Below, one piece after another: positions 23,440 to 35,099 of a stretch of 64,000 nucleotides of DNA. The stretch comes from Delphinapterus leucas (lineage: Eukaryota > Chordata > Mammalia > Artiodactyla > Monodontidae). The stretch spans positions 81,779,423 to 81,843,422 of the forward strand of contig NW_022098076.1 in NCBI RefSeq assembly GCF_002288925.2, read 5' to 3'. Numbering within the stretch: the stretch's first letter is position 1; the number at the start of each line of letters is the position of its first letter. Both the position numbers and the translations under genes were made by a program. The notes beneath the pieces were generated by a model that was not told where the DNA came from, ran no database searches, and worked only from the letters and a program-made list of their open reading frames with translations.

Positions 23440-24833
23440 CTAAAAGAGAAATAAAGACATTTACCATGTGATTATGATGTAAATTTCAAAAGTAAGGAAA
23501 AATGTTTGTAAGCAAACTTAATATAGTTTACTATTGTCAAGAGAGAAATCAATGTCAACCTCTGAATATACACCACACATATACTTATTAATTAAACACT
23601 CAAAAAGTGCCTAATTCAACGTTTACTTTAATAAATATTTAAATAATTAACAAGCAGTGATATAAAAATTCTTCAATTCTAAATTATTCTTTTTAAATAT
23701 TAGGAGTTTAATTTTACAGAGATAATAAAACCAATTTTATTTTTATAGAATTCAATGACTCCTTTCCTAGAAGAAAAACACTAGCTGGATATATTTAGCA
23801 GTAAAATTATCAGTAAATAGTTTTCATTGCTTGTGACTTCCAGAGGTTAACTAGTATTTTACCACCATGACTCCAAGTTAAACCTCACCAAAAGTACCTC
23901 AAACAGGAGAAATGTGAGGACTTTAAGAGGAGGAAAGAACATGTATTGCCAAGATTTAGTTAGCTAAATAAAAAATTTAAAGTACCACTAGAATGTCACT
24001 TAACTCCGTAACAATTCTTTTGTACCTCTCATCAATTATTCAACAATTTCTTAACATGTATCTTGGTAATTATTAAGTGTCATAATCTCAATATGACTAA
24101 TGCAAACTATATTCCACTCTTTAGAAGTCTTACTGTTATTCCCTATAGTCTTCAAGGCAACTGCTAAAGAATTAAGTATAAAAGTCCCTTTCTCTTATAA
24201 CTTTGCTCTAATTGAAGCAGCAGAGAAAGATTTTTTTTGTTTATTTGGTCATCAATAGGAGATAGATGTGAAGTTTCTGGAGGGAGAAATTGTAAAATTA
24301 CAAAGAACCATATGCAACATTGCTGACTTAGGCCTGGGCACAACCAGGAGATAGCAGACTGTACAATTTAGAAGATCATTTTGGTGTGCATATTCATTCA
24401 GCTGTTTCTAATTAGAATCCCTTGGTTAAGAATTCTGCTTCAGTATCTTCTCCCAAGTTAATCAATACCTTAATAAAAAAGAGTAAAATTAAATGCTCAA
24501 CTAAAGAAGAAAAATGCTTTTCTTCAAAAATTCAATGTCATAAGGGGAAAAAAAAGATAGAGGCACTGGATTAGATTGAATAGAACTAAAGAAACATTAA
24601 AATCAATGTAATGTGGAACCCTTGACTGAATCCTAGATCCAAAAAATAAGATATGAAAGGCATTTTTGAGATAACTGTGGACATGTAAATATGGGTGATA
24701 TATAAATGTTTGGAATTATTAATTTTTGGGGGTGTGATACAGTATTACAATTATGTGGTAAAATCTTAATTCTGAGATAGGTATATGCTCAAGTATTTAA
24801 GTGGGAAGTGTTATAACGCTGGCAAATTAAGTT

Positions 24834-24849
24834 AAAATGATGTAGGAAA
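24834..24849. repeat. Left target-site duplication of the intron 14 L1
   Basis: AAAATGATGTAGGAAA, matched by AAAATGCTGTAGGAAA at 30929-30944 (15 of 16). Confidence 0.92.
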
Positions 24850-25700
24850 GGAGGTGGAGTCAAGATGGCGGTGTGGAAAGATGTGGAGTTAGCGTCTCCC
24901 CACGACTAGGGCACCTGCCGGCTGCTGGTGGGGGACTCTCATGCCCAAGGAGACGGGAGGAACTGCAAAGTGAACCAGTAGGACACAGGGGGACTGAGGG
25001 GGGAGGAGAAGTGGAGGCCAGACAGGATCGGCACCCCTGAGGCCGGCTAGGTCAGAAGACACAGGCAGGAGGGACTCACCAGGAAGAGTGGGAAAGGAGC
25101 CTGCTGAGTTCCCAGGCCAGTCCCCTGCCCCCCAAAGTCCCCTCCAGGCCACGTAGGTCCTTGGGGGCACAGGAGGGAAGCCCAGGAGATCAGGAGGGGC
25201 CCTCCCAGACCAGAGGCACAGGAGAGAAGAGGGGGGCATTTGCCCCACCACTTGAGCCCAGGAATCCTGCTGAGCCCCTAGGTAAGGCCCCCTGCCCTCT
25301 GAGACCAGGTGTGGGGGGCAAGCCTGGGCCCCTTCTGTTCCTTGAGCCTAAGCTCCACCCCCCACAACCCCCAGGGCCTTTTCCAGCCCTGTGGGTCCTG
25401 AGCATAGGCCCTGCCCACCACCCAAACCTCGCTCTTGCTTAAGCAACCCCTCCACGGCCAAGGCCCCTATCCCTTTTTCTTTTATCTCACCACTGGACTG
25501 ACAGAGAACCTCAGACCCCAGGGAATATTCATCAGAGTGAGGACTCACAGAGGTCCTCAGCTCAGCACGAAGACCCAGCTCTACCCAATAAGCCTACAAA
25601 CTCCAGTGCTGGAAGCCTCAGGACAAACCAGTAAGGTAGGAACACAATCCCACTCATTTAAAAAAAAAAAAAAAAGAGACAGCAAAAAACATGTCATGGA
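24850..25700 (+). promoter_or_regulatory. L1 5' UTR (internal promoter region)
   Basis: A GC-rich segment beginning with the 'caagatggcgg' motif (a YY1-site-like CAAGATGGC, as in L1 5' UTRs). Open frames on both strands here (for example 24889-25251 and 25161-25442) are proline- or glycine-rich by composition and not genes. Promoter activity is inferred from the family. Confidence 0.6.
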
Positions 25701-26820
25701 TGAAGGAGTAAGGTAAAAACCTAAAGGGTCAAATAAATTAAGAGGAAATAGGCAACCTACCTGAAAAAGAATTCAGAATAATGACAGTAAAGATGATCCA
25801 GAATCTCAGAAATAGAATGAAGGTACAGATTGAGAACATACAAGAAATGTTTAACAAAGATCTAGAAGAACTAAAGAACAAACAGAGATGAACAACATAA
25901 TAACTGAAATGAAAATTACACTAGAAGGAAACAGTAACAGAATAACTGAGGCAGAAGAACAAATCAGTGAGCTGGAAGTCAAAATGGTGAAAATAACTGC
26001 CGAGGAGCAGAATAAAGAAAAAAGAATGAAAAGAATTGAGGACAGTCTCAGAGACCTCTGGGACAACACTAAACTCACCAATATTCGAATTAGAGGGGTC
26101 CCAGAAGAGGAAGAGAAAAAGAAAGGGTCTGAGAAAATATTTGAAGAGATTATAATTGAAAACTTCCCTAACACGGGAAAGGAAATAGTCACCCAAGTCC
26201 AGGAAGCACAGAGTCCCATACAGGATAAACCCGAGGAAAAACACACCAAGACACGTAATCATCAAAGTAAAAAAAATTAAATTCAAAGAAAAACTATTAA
26301 AAGCAGCAAGGGAAAAAACAAGAAATGACATACAAAGGAATCCCCAATAAGGTTATCAGCTGATTTTTCAGTGGAAACTCTGCAGGCCAGAAGGGAGTGG
26401 CAGGATACACTTAAAGTGATGAAGGAGAAAAACCTACAACCAAGATTACTCTACCCAGCAAGGATGTCATTAAGATTCGATGGAGAGGGCTTCCCTGGTG
26501 GCGCAGTGGTTGGGAGTCCACCTGCCGATGCAGGGGACGCGGGTTTGTGCCCCAGTCCGGGAGGATCCCACGTGCCGCGGAGCGGCTGGGCCTGTGCTCC
26601 ACAATGGGAGAGGCCACAACAGTGAGAGGCCCGTGTACCACCAAAAAAAAAAAAAAAAAAAAAAGATTCAATGGAGAAGTCAAAAGCTTTTCAGACAAGC
26701 AAAAGCTAAGAGAATTCATCACCACCAAACCAGCTTTACAACAAACGCTCAAGAAACTTTGCTAAGGGGGAAACACAAGAGAAGAAAAAGACCCACAAAG
26801 ACAAACCCAAACAATTAAGA
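25700..26820 (+). pseudogene. L1 ORF1 pseudogene
   Basis: The frame at 25888-26280 encodes the ORF1p coiled coil (ITEAEEQISELEVKMVKI) and the start of its RRM (NIRIRGVPEEEE, FPNTGKEIV). A stop or frameshift follows, then the C-terminal domain continues around 26370-26480 (LQARREWQDTLKVMKEKNLQ PRLLYPARMS). It is then broken by a CHR SINE at 26487-26662 and resumes (SFSDKQKLREF) to about 26765. ORF1p is the RNA-binding chaperone of the L1 particle. Confidence 0.92.
26487..26662 (+). mobile_element. CHR-type SINE inserted in L1 ORF1
   Basis: A GGGCTTCCCTGGTGGCGCAG head, B-box region and an A tail. It is flanked by AAGATTCGATGGAGA (26472-26486) and AAGATTCAATGGAGA (26663-26677), a 15-bp target-site duplication with one mismatch. 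It is younger than the L1. Confidence 0.95.
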
Positions 26821-26822
26821 AA

Positions 26823-29800
26823 ATGGTAATAGGAACATACAAATTGATTATTACCTTCAACGTGAATGGATTAAATGCTCCAACCAAAAGACACAGACTT
26901 GCTGAATGGATACAAAAACAAGTCTCATATATATGCTGTCTAGAAGAGACCCATTTCAGACCTACGGACACATACAGACTGAAACTGAAGGGATGGAAAA
27001 AAGATACTCCATGCAAATGGAAAGAAAGCTGAAGCAGCAATACTCGTATCAGATAAAATAGACTTTAAAATAAAGACTGTTACAAGAGATAAGGAGGGAC
27101 ACTACATAATGATCACAGGATCAATCCAAGAAGAAGATAAAACAATTATAAATGTTTAGGCACCAACACAGCAGCACCTCAATACATAAGGCAAATGCTA
27201 ACAACCATGAAAGGAGAAACTGACAGAAACACAATAATAGTAGGGGACTTTAACACCCCACTTACACCAATGGACAGATCATCCAAACAGAGAATAAATA
27301 AGGAAACACAACCTTTAAATGACACAAGAGACCAGATAGATCTAATTGATATTTATAGAACATTCTACCCTAAAGTGGCAGAATACACTTTCTTCTCAAG
27401 TGCACATGGAACATTCTCCAGGATAGATCACATCTTGGGTCACAAATCAAGCCTTGGAAAACTTAAGAATATTGAAATTGTATCAAGCATCTTTTCTGAC
27501 CACAATGCTATGAGACTAGAAATCAATTACAGGAAAAAACCTGTAAAAAACAAATACATGGAGACTAAACAGTGCACTACTATATAACCAAGAGATTGAA
27601 GAAATCAAAGAGGAGATCAAAAAATACCTAAAACAAATGACAATGAAAACACGATGACCCCAAAAGCTATGGGATTCAGCAAAAGCAGTTCTAAGAGGGA
27701 AGTTTATAGCAATAGAATCTCACCTCAAGAAACAAGAAAAATCTCAAATAAACAATCTAACCCTACACTTAAAACAACTAGGGAAAGAAGAAGAAAACCT
27801 AAAATCAGTAGAAGGAAACAAATCATAAAGATCAAAGCAGAAATAAATGAAATACAAACAAAGAAAACAATAACAAAGATCAATAAAAGTAAAAGCTGGT
27901 TCATTGAGAAGATAAACAAAACTGATAAACCTTTAGCCAAACTCATCAAAAAAAAAAAAGGGAGAGGACACAAATCAATAAAATTAGAAATGAAAAAGGA
28001 GAAATCACAACTGACACTGCAGAAATACAAAGAATTATAAGAGACTACTGCCAACAACTATATGCCAATAAAATGCACAACCACAAAGAAATGGACAAAT
28101 TCTTGGAAAGGTACAATTTTCCAAGACTGAACAAGAAAGAATTAGAAAATATAAACAGATGTATCACAAGTAATGAAATTGAAACCATAATTAAAAATCT
28201 TCCAACAAACAAAAGTCCAGGACCAGATGGCTTCACAGGCGAATTCTATCAAACATTTAGAGAAGAGCTAACACCCATCCTTCTCAAACTCTTCCAAAAA
28301 ACTACACAGGGAGAAACACTCCCAAATTTATTCTACGAAGCCACCATCATCCTGATACCAAAACCAGAAAAAGATATCACAAAAAAAGAAAATTATAGAC
28401 CAATATCACTGATGAACATAGATGGAAAAAACCTCAAGAAAATACTAGCAAACAGAATCGAAAAGCACATTAAAAGGACCATACACCATGATCAAGTGGG
28501 AATTATCCCAGGGATGCAAGGATTCTTCAATATATGCAATCAATCAATGTGATACACCACATTAGCAAATTAAGGAATAAGAACCATATGATCATCTCAA
28601 TAGATGCAGAAAAAGCTTGTGACAAAATTCAACACCCATTTATGATAAAAACTCCATAAAATGGGCATAGAGGGTACCTACCTCAACATAATCAAGGCCA
28701 TATATGACAAACCCACAGCAAGCATCATACTCAATCGTGAAAAACTGAAAGCATTTCCACTAAGATCAGGAACAAGACAAGGATGTTCACTCTTGCCACT
28801 ATTATTCAACATAGTTTTGGAAGTCCTAGCCATAGCAATCAGAGAAGAAAAAGAAATAAAAGGAATACAAACTGGAAAAGAAGAAGTAAAACTATCACTG
28901 TTTGCCAATGACATGATATTATACGTAGAAAATCCTAAAGATGCCACCAGAAAACTACTAGAACTAATCAATGAATTTGGTAAGGTTGCAGGATACAAAA
29001 TTAATGCACAGAAATCTCTGGCATTCCTCTACACCAACAATGAAAAATCAGAAAGAGAAATAAAGGAAACACTCCCATTTGCCACTGCAACAAAAAGAAT
29101 AAAATACCTAGGAATAAACCTGCCTAAGGAGGCAAAAGACTTGTACTCAGAAAACTATAAAACACTGATGAAAGAAATCAAAGATGACATAAACAGATGG
29201 AGAAATATATCATGTTCTTGGGTTGGAAGAATCAATACTGTGAAAATGACTATACTACCCAAAGCGATCTACAGATTCAATGCAATCCCTATCAAACTAC
29301 CAATGGCATTCTTCACAGAATTAGAACAAAAAATTTTACAATTCGTATGGAAACACAAAAGACCCCGAATAGCCAAAGCATCTTGAGAAAGAAAAACGGA
29401 GTTGGAGGTATCAGGCTCCCCGACTTCAAACTACACCACAAAGCTACAGTAATCAAGACAGTACGGCAGTGGCACAAAAACAGAAATACAGATCAACGGT
29501 ACGGGACAGAATGCCCAGAGATTAACCCACGCACATATGGTCAACTAATTTACGACAAAGGAGGCAAGAACAATGGAGAAAAGACAGCCTCTTCAATAAG
29601 TGGTGCTGGGAAAACTGGACAGCTACATGTAAAAGAATGAAATTAGAACAATACCTAACACCATACACAAAAATAAAGTCCAAATGGGTTAAAGACTTAA
29701 ATGTAAGACCAGACACTATAAAACTCTTAGGGGAAAACATAGGAAAAACACCCTTTGACATAAACCACAGCAAGATCTTTTTTGATCTACCTTCCACAGT

Positions 29801-30610
29801 AAGGGAAATAAAAGCAAAAATAAACAAATGGGACTTAATTAAACTTAAAAGCTTTTGCACAGCAAAGGAAACCATAAACAAGACAAAAAGACAACCCTCA
29901 GAATGCGAGAACATATTTGCAAATGAAACAACAAAGGATTAATCTCCAAAATATACAAACAGCTCATGGAGCTCAATATAAAAAAACAAACAATCCAGTT
30001 TAAAAATGGGTGGAAGACCCAAACAGACATTTCACAAACGAAGACACACAGATGGCCAAGAGGCACATGAAAAGATGCTCAGTATCACTAATTATTAGAG
30101 AAATGCAAATCAAAGCTACAATGAGGTATCACCTCATGTTGGTCAGAATGGCCGTTATCAAAAAATCTAGAAATGATAAATGCTGGAAAGGGTGTGGTGA
30201 AAAGGGAACTCTCCTGCACTGTTGGTGGGAATGTAAACTGATACAACCACTATGGAAAACAGTATGGAGGTTCCTTAAAAAACTAAAACTAGAATTACCA
30301 TATGACCCAACAATCCCACTACTGGGCATATACCCTGAGAAAACCATAATTCAAAAAGAGACATGTACCCCAATGTTCACTGCAGCACTATTTACAATAG
30401 CCAGGACATGGAACCAACCTATATGTCCAATGACAGATGAATGGATAAAGAAGATGTGGCACTTATATACAATGGAATATTACTCAGCCATAAAAAGAAA
30501 ACTGGAGTTATTTATAGTGAGGTGGATGGACCCAGAGTCTATCACACAGAATGAAGTAAATCAGAAAGAGAAAAACAAATATATATTAACACATATATGT
30601 GGAATCTAAA
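26823..30610 (+). pseudogene. L1 ORF2 pseudogene (endonuclease and reverse transcriptase)
   Basis: The endonuclease domain is visible as FNVNGLNAPTKRHRL, CCLEETHF, VGDFNTPL and SDHNAMRLEI (26823-27587). The reverse transcriptase is visible as [39 protein letters not shown] and [14 protein letters not shown] (28073-29386). The C-terminal region is at 29637-30609 ([20 protein letters not shown]). It spans at least three frames with stops between them. The usual FADD catalytic motif reads FAND (28901-28912). Expected length is about 1,270 codons and overall span is close to that. Confidence 0.95.
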
Positions 30611-30928
30611 AAAAAGAGCTAGACATAGAAAATGGACTTGAGGACATGGGGTGGGAGGGCGAAACTAGGGCGAAGTGAGAGTAGCATCGACATACATACA
30701 CTACCGAATGTAAAATAGTTGGCTGATGGGAAGCAGCTGCATAGCACAGGGAGATGGGCTTGGTGCTTTGCAATGACCTAGAGACGTGGGATAGAGAGGA
30801 TGGCAGGGAGGCTCAAAAGGGAGGGGATATGGGGACATGGCTAATTCACTTTCTTGTGCAACAGAAACTAACACAGTATTGTAAAGCAATTATACTCCAA
30901 TAAAGAGCTATTTAAAAAAATATTTTAA

Positions 30929-30944
30929 AAAATGCTGTAGGAAA
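30929..30944. repeat. Right target-site duplication of the intron 14 L1
   Basis: AAAATGCTGTAGGAAA, partner of 24834-24849. Confidence 0.92.
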
Positions 30945-33073
30945 TATATACATATATGAAGGGAGAGAGGGAGAGCACGAGGGTGGAAATAAGGGTGCTT
31001 GAGCAAATGTGGCAAAATTTTAACGATTATCTGTTAGAGCGTTTTTCACTTTTCCTGCAGATGTGAAAATATATAAAATAAAATGGTGGAGGAAAAAAAA
31101 CTTTTTAACAATCCACTTGGTTCATCTAAATTTGGTCACCTAAATTAATATACTCCAAGATAAATGGGAAGATTGTGGTGATACACACTGAATTATGATG
31201 TTTTTAAAAATGTGAGGGCAGGAGCTCACTCCCAGAGCCTAGCACAATACTCTCTGCATTTAAGAAGAGCATAACAAGGGTATGTGCTGTGTAAGTGGGT
31301 ACCTAAGTATCTAGATGTATTAGGAGGAAAGGGACAGAGAAGGTGAGTGCTGGTGGTGGGGAAGGCTGTCAACTATAGAAATAACTGTAAAATACAATGA
31401 CTCTAATTCTTTTCAAAGGTTGTGTTATTTGAGTAAATGCTTTTCAGTTTTTGCTTGAATGTCTATTACTGACCACAGTAAAAAGCAGCATAAGTAGGTA
31501 AGATCAGCCTCTCTGAATATTTGATTACGAGCCTGAGTACTTTCTCGAAAAGGCAAACATGTATTTTGACAACTTTAAAAAAACTATGTGGTCACAATAC
31601 TTATCACCAGAGAGAAAATTTTAACTTCTACAAAATATCAGTAAGAGCCAAGATAATCTAAGCACCATTTCAAAATGAAAAACATTTTTCTTTACAGAAT
31701 TTTACAGCTGAAAAGAACTTTAAAAGGTCATTGAGTCAAATTCTTCATCATGTATAACTATATTCCTATTTTAATCAGATCTAAAATACTATACACACAC
31801 ACTTAACACCAAAAATTAACAATCTATGAAGAAGACTATTTTTTTGATAATCACAATAATATCTGACAATATTTGCAGGACATGATGGAATCTTGCATTA
31901 CAAAGACACTTATTTATTTAGGATAAAGCAGGGTGAGGCTGGGTATTTCAGATATGTATCACCATATATCCTCCAAATCTGAGATTCAAGTAAGTCCTGA
32001 TATCCAAAACCCATTTCTGCCCAAAACTATAGTCATATGTCTTGTACTGGGAGAAGAAGAAATTTTATTCCATGACCCTCCTTAGCACAGTTCTGTTTTA
32101 TTTTTAATATACATCTGTGTCCCAAATATATGGATCAATTTTGGTGATGAAGATAAGATACAATGATAAGGTTTGCAATGATGGGACAAAGTAGTCAAGT
32201 CTGTAAAGACAGACCACTCTGCTTTGAAAAGAATATCCAATTAGGGTCAAAAAGAAAAACAAAAGTATACATAAAATGTTCTTGAATCAATATATTCTGG
32301 CAATCAATTGTATATTTAACATTAAAATAATTTTAAAAAGACTTTATCTTTTATTAATATATAATGTAAAACCATTTTCAAATCAGAAAATTGTAGTCAT
32401 TTAAAAAGTTAATCTTACTGTACAGACATATTAGCTGTAATGGATAAACTAGCATTGGGAAGCTTATCTAATACTAGTTTTGAAACCAGGTAGCAAGCTA
32501 CATTAGTTTTAAAAATCAGCAAAGGTAAAGTGCCTTTTTTCCTCCTTAAATGCATAGAAAATATACACCTTACATTGCTAAATATACAATAAGTAGGACG
32601 TTTACCATCAACCTAAAAAAAAGCTGTACCAAAATCTGTTCACAACAGGGTCATCACTGGTTTTAAGTTAGAGAGAGAATATGGGTTTTTAAATTTTGCA
32701 ACTTAGAAAGTATTTATCAAATATAAATAGTTGCATTTAAAGATTAAAATTTAAATAGGTAACTCCCAATTTTGAGAAATCTGTAAATGCTTTAAAATAG
32801 ACATCAGTGACTATTAGTTAACCAGTTAAAAACAATTATAAATACTAATATGTTTGTAAAATTATATTTCACTTGTAGAAAACCATATGGAAATAAATAC
32901 TTGTTCACATTATGAATGACTTTTTTAAATGCTTACTGTACTTGGATTCAACTGCATTTTGACAGGAATACATATCAATAAAAGTGCTTTATTTCTTAAG
33001 CCTATATGTCATGCAGCACCAGAAAAGCATTACTTTTTAAAAAATAGAAATCCAACAATTAAGAATTTTTTTA

Positions 33074-33355
<282 letters not shown>

Positions 33356-34499
33356 TTAATTAGTAAGTAAAATTGACCAAGCAGTAATTAGAGAGGTAAT
33401 TCCATTAAATAATTTACAACAAAGAACTTCCTGACTATTATGACTCTAAAATCTCACTTATTTGAACAAATTAGAGAAAAAGGTAGTTCAAATTACAAAA
33501 TACTGAGAAGACATGTACTTTTTGTTTCAGAGATATAAAGCGTAGTCTAAGAATGTCATCCAGCAGAGATTATTAAGTGACCTGCTTTAATATTTAGGTA
33601 AAAAACAAAGTGTTAATCAACACATGACTGCTAATTTTATAAATACTCTACAATCATCCTCTCAAGTTTATCCATACTACTCTTTTGCTTAGCAACTTCT
33701 TTCCTAGAAATAATCAAAGTAAGAGTGACCTAAGGTCTTCTATCATACTATCAAAATTTACAATCCAAGTTGCCCATTTTTACTGCCTGTATAACCAAAT
33801 TAAGAAAAATTTTTTTTAAATACTTGATAATTAATACTAAATATGAAAAGCAACATGAAATATGTTTTGAAGTGCAGGTGATAATTTTTGCTACATTATT
33901 ATGGCATGAATAAAATGTAATACTGAAAAAAAAAGTTCAGGAAAGCGTGAATCTGTAACTTTTAAATTCATTATATTCTTTTTATGTCAATGGGACAGTA
34001 AGAGAATTGTACATGTATATGATTTAGTCCCTTCACATCTACAGGTACTGTATGGTGCAGCAAGTCTTCATATTAGGATACATCATTTTGATTCACATTG
34101 TATAAAGCTGTTTTTTTCTCAAAAGGAGCTCAGGAAGAGTGGGTATAAAGATGGTGTTATTCAGAGTATGTAACTGATCTGGAGAGAGTTGTTCTCCCTT
34201 ACACAAGTCTATGAAGAACAGTTTAGGCTTTTCTAAAGGACTGTCAGGTAAGTGAAACTGAAAGAAATGTGACCTTTAGTGATGACGATGCATATTCCCT
34301 TGCTTCAAATGATCTCAGTATGTCTACATACTTTAGACATATAAATGTTAATCCCACCATATTAAATAGGTGCTATTAATAATTAGAATGTTAACTGTAA
34401 TTATTATGTACATTCTAAAAGTGACTTATTTACATGTATTATTGTTTAACCATAGTCAAAGAACCGGAAATACCTTCTTAGGTGGTATTTTAACAACTA

Positions 34500-34972
34500 C
34501 AGATCATTCCTAGAGGTAGCTACAGATCTTACTCAAATTACAACGGGGTTATGTCCTAGTAAACTCATAGTACTGAATAAGCTGAAAATGCATTTAATGC
34601 GCGTAACCTACTGAACATCCTAGCTGAGCCTAGCCTACCTTAAACATGCTCAGAACACGTACCTTAGCCTATAGTTGGGCAAAATCATCTAACACAAAGC
34701 CTATTTTTTATAATGGTGTTGAATATCTCATGTAATTATTGAATATTGTACTGAAAGTAAAAATCAGAATGGTTGTATGGGTACAGAACGGTGATAAGTG
34801 TATCAGTTGTTTACTCTTGTGATCACCTAGCTGAGAGCTGCAGCTTGCTGATCCCAGCCTGGGAAAAGATCAAAATTCAAAGTACAGCCTCAACTGAATG
34901 CGTACTGCTTTGTGCCATCATAAAGTTGAAAAATCTTAAGTCAAACCACCATAAGTCAGGAAATGTCTGTAC
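34500..34972 (-). mobile_element. Tigger-type DNA transposon, non-autonomous
   Basis: It contains 'gggttatgtcctagtaaactcat', 'aggctaggct'-like sequence, 'tcatgtaattattgaatattgtactgaaagt' and 'ccataagtcaggaaatgtctgta', the layout of a Tigger MITE. The frame at 34773-35093 crosses its edge and is not a gene. Confidence 0.7.
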
Positions 34973-35099
34973 TGCAATTCAATGTTCATCCTTCTATGCC
35001 ATTTTAAAAAATACATCTATATATACACACACACACACGAATACAAATACACATATACATGTATGCACATTAACATACTTACCTGTACACTAGTATTAG

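Larger units (their letters stand above)
24850..30928 (+). mobile_element. Full-length L1 LINE, inactivated, antisense in CUL3 intron 14
   Basis: About 6.1 kb (about 5.9 kb without the nested SINE). In order: a GC-rich 5' UTR starting GGAGGTGGAGTCAAGATGGCGG (24850-25700), broken ORF1, broken ORF2, a 3' UTR with 'gcacagggagatgggc' and 'ttatactccaataaagagc', then an A-rich tail. A 16-bp target-site duplication flanks it. It lies on the plus strand, opposite to CUL3. Several frameshifts and a substituted RT catalytic residue show it cannot mobilise itself. Confidence 0.95.

Noticed and set aside
24889..25548. Proline- and glycine-rich open frames on both strands
   Set aside because: They lie inside the GC-rich L1 5' UTR and have no recognisable domain.
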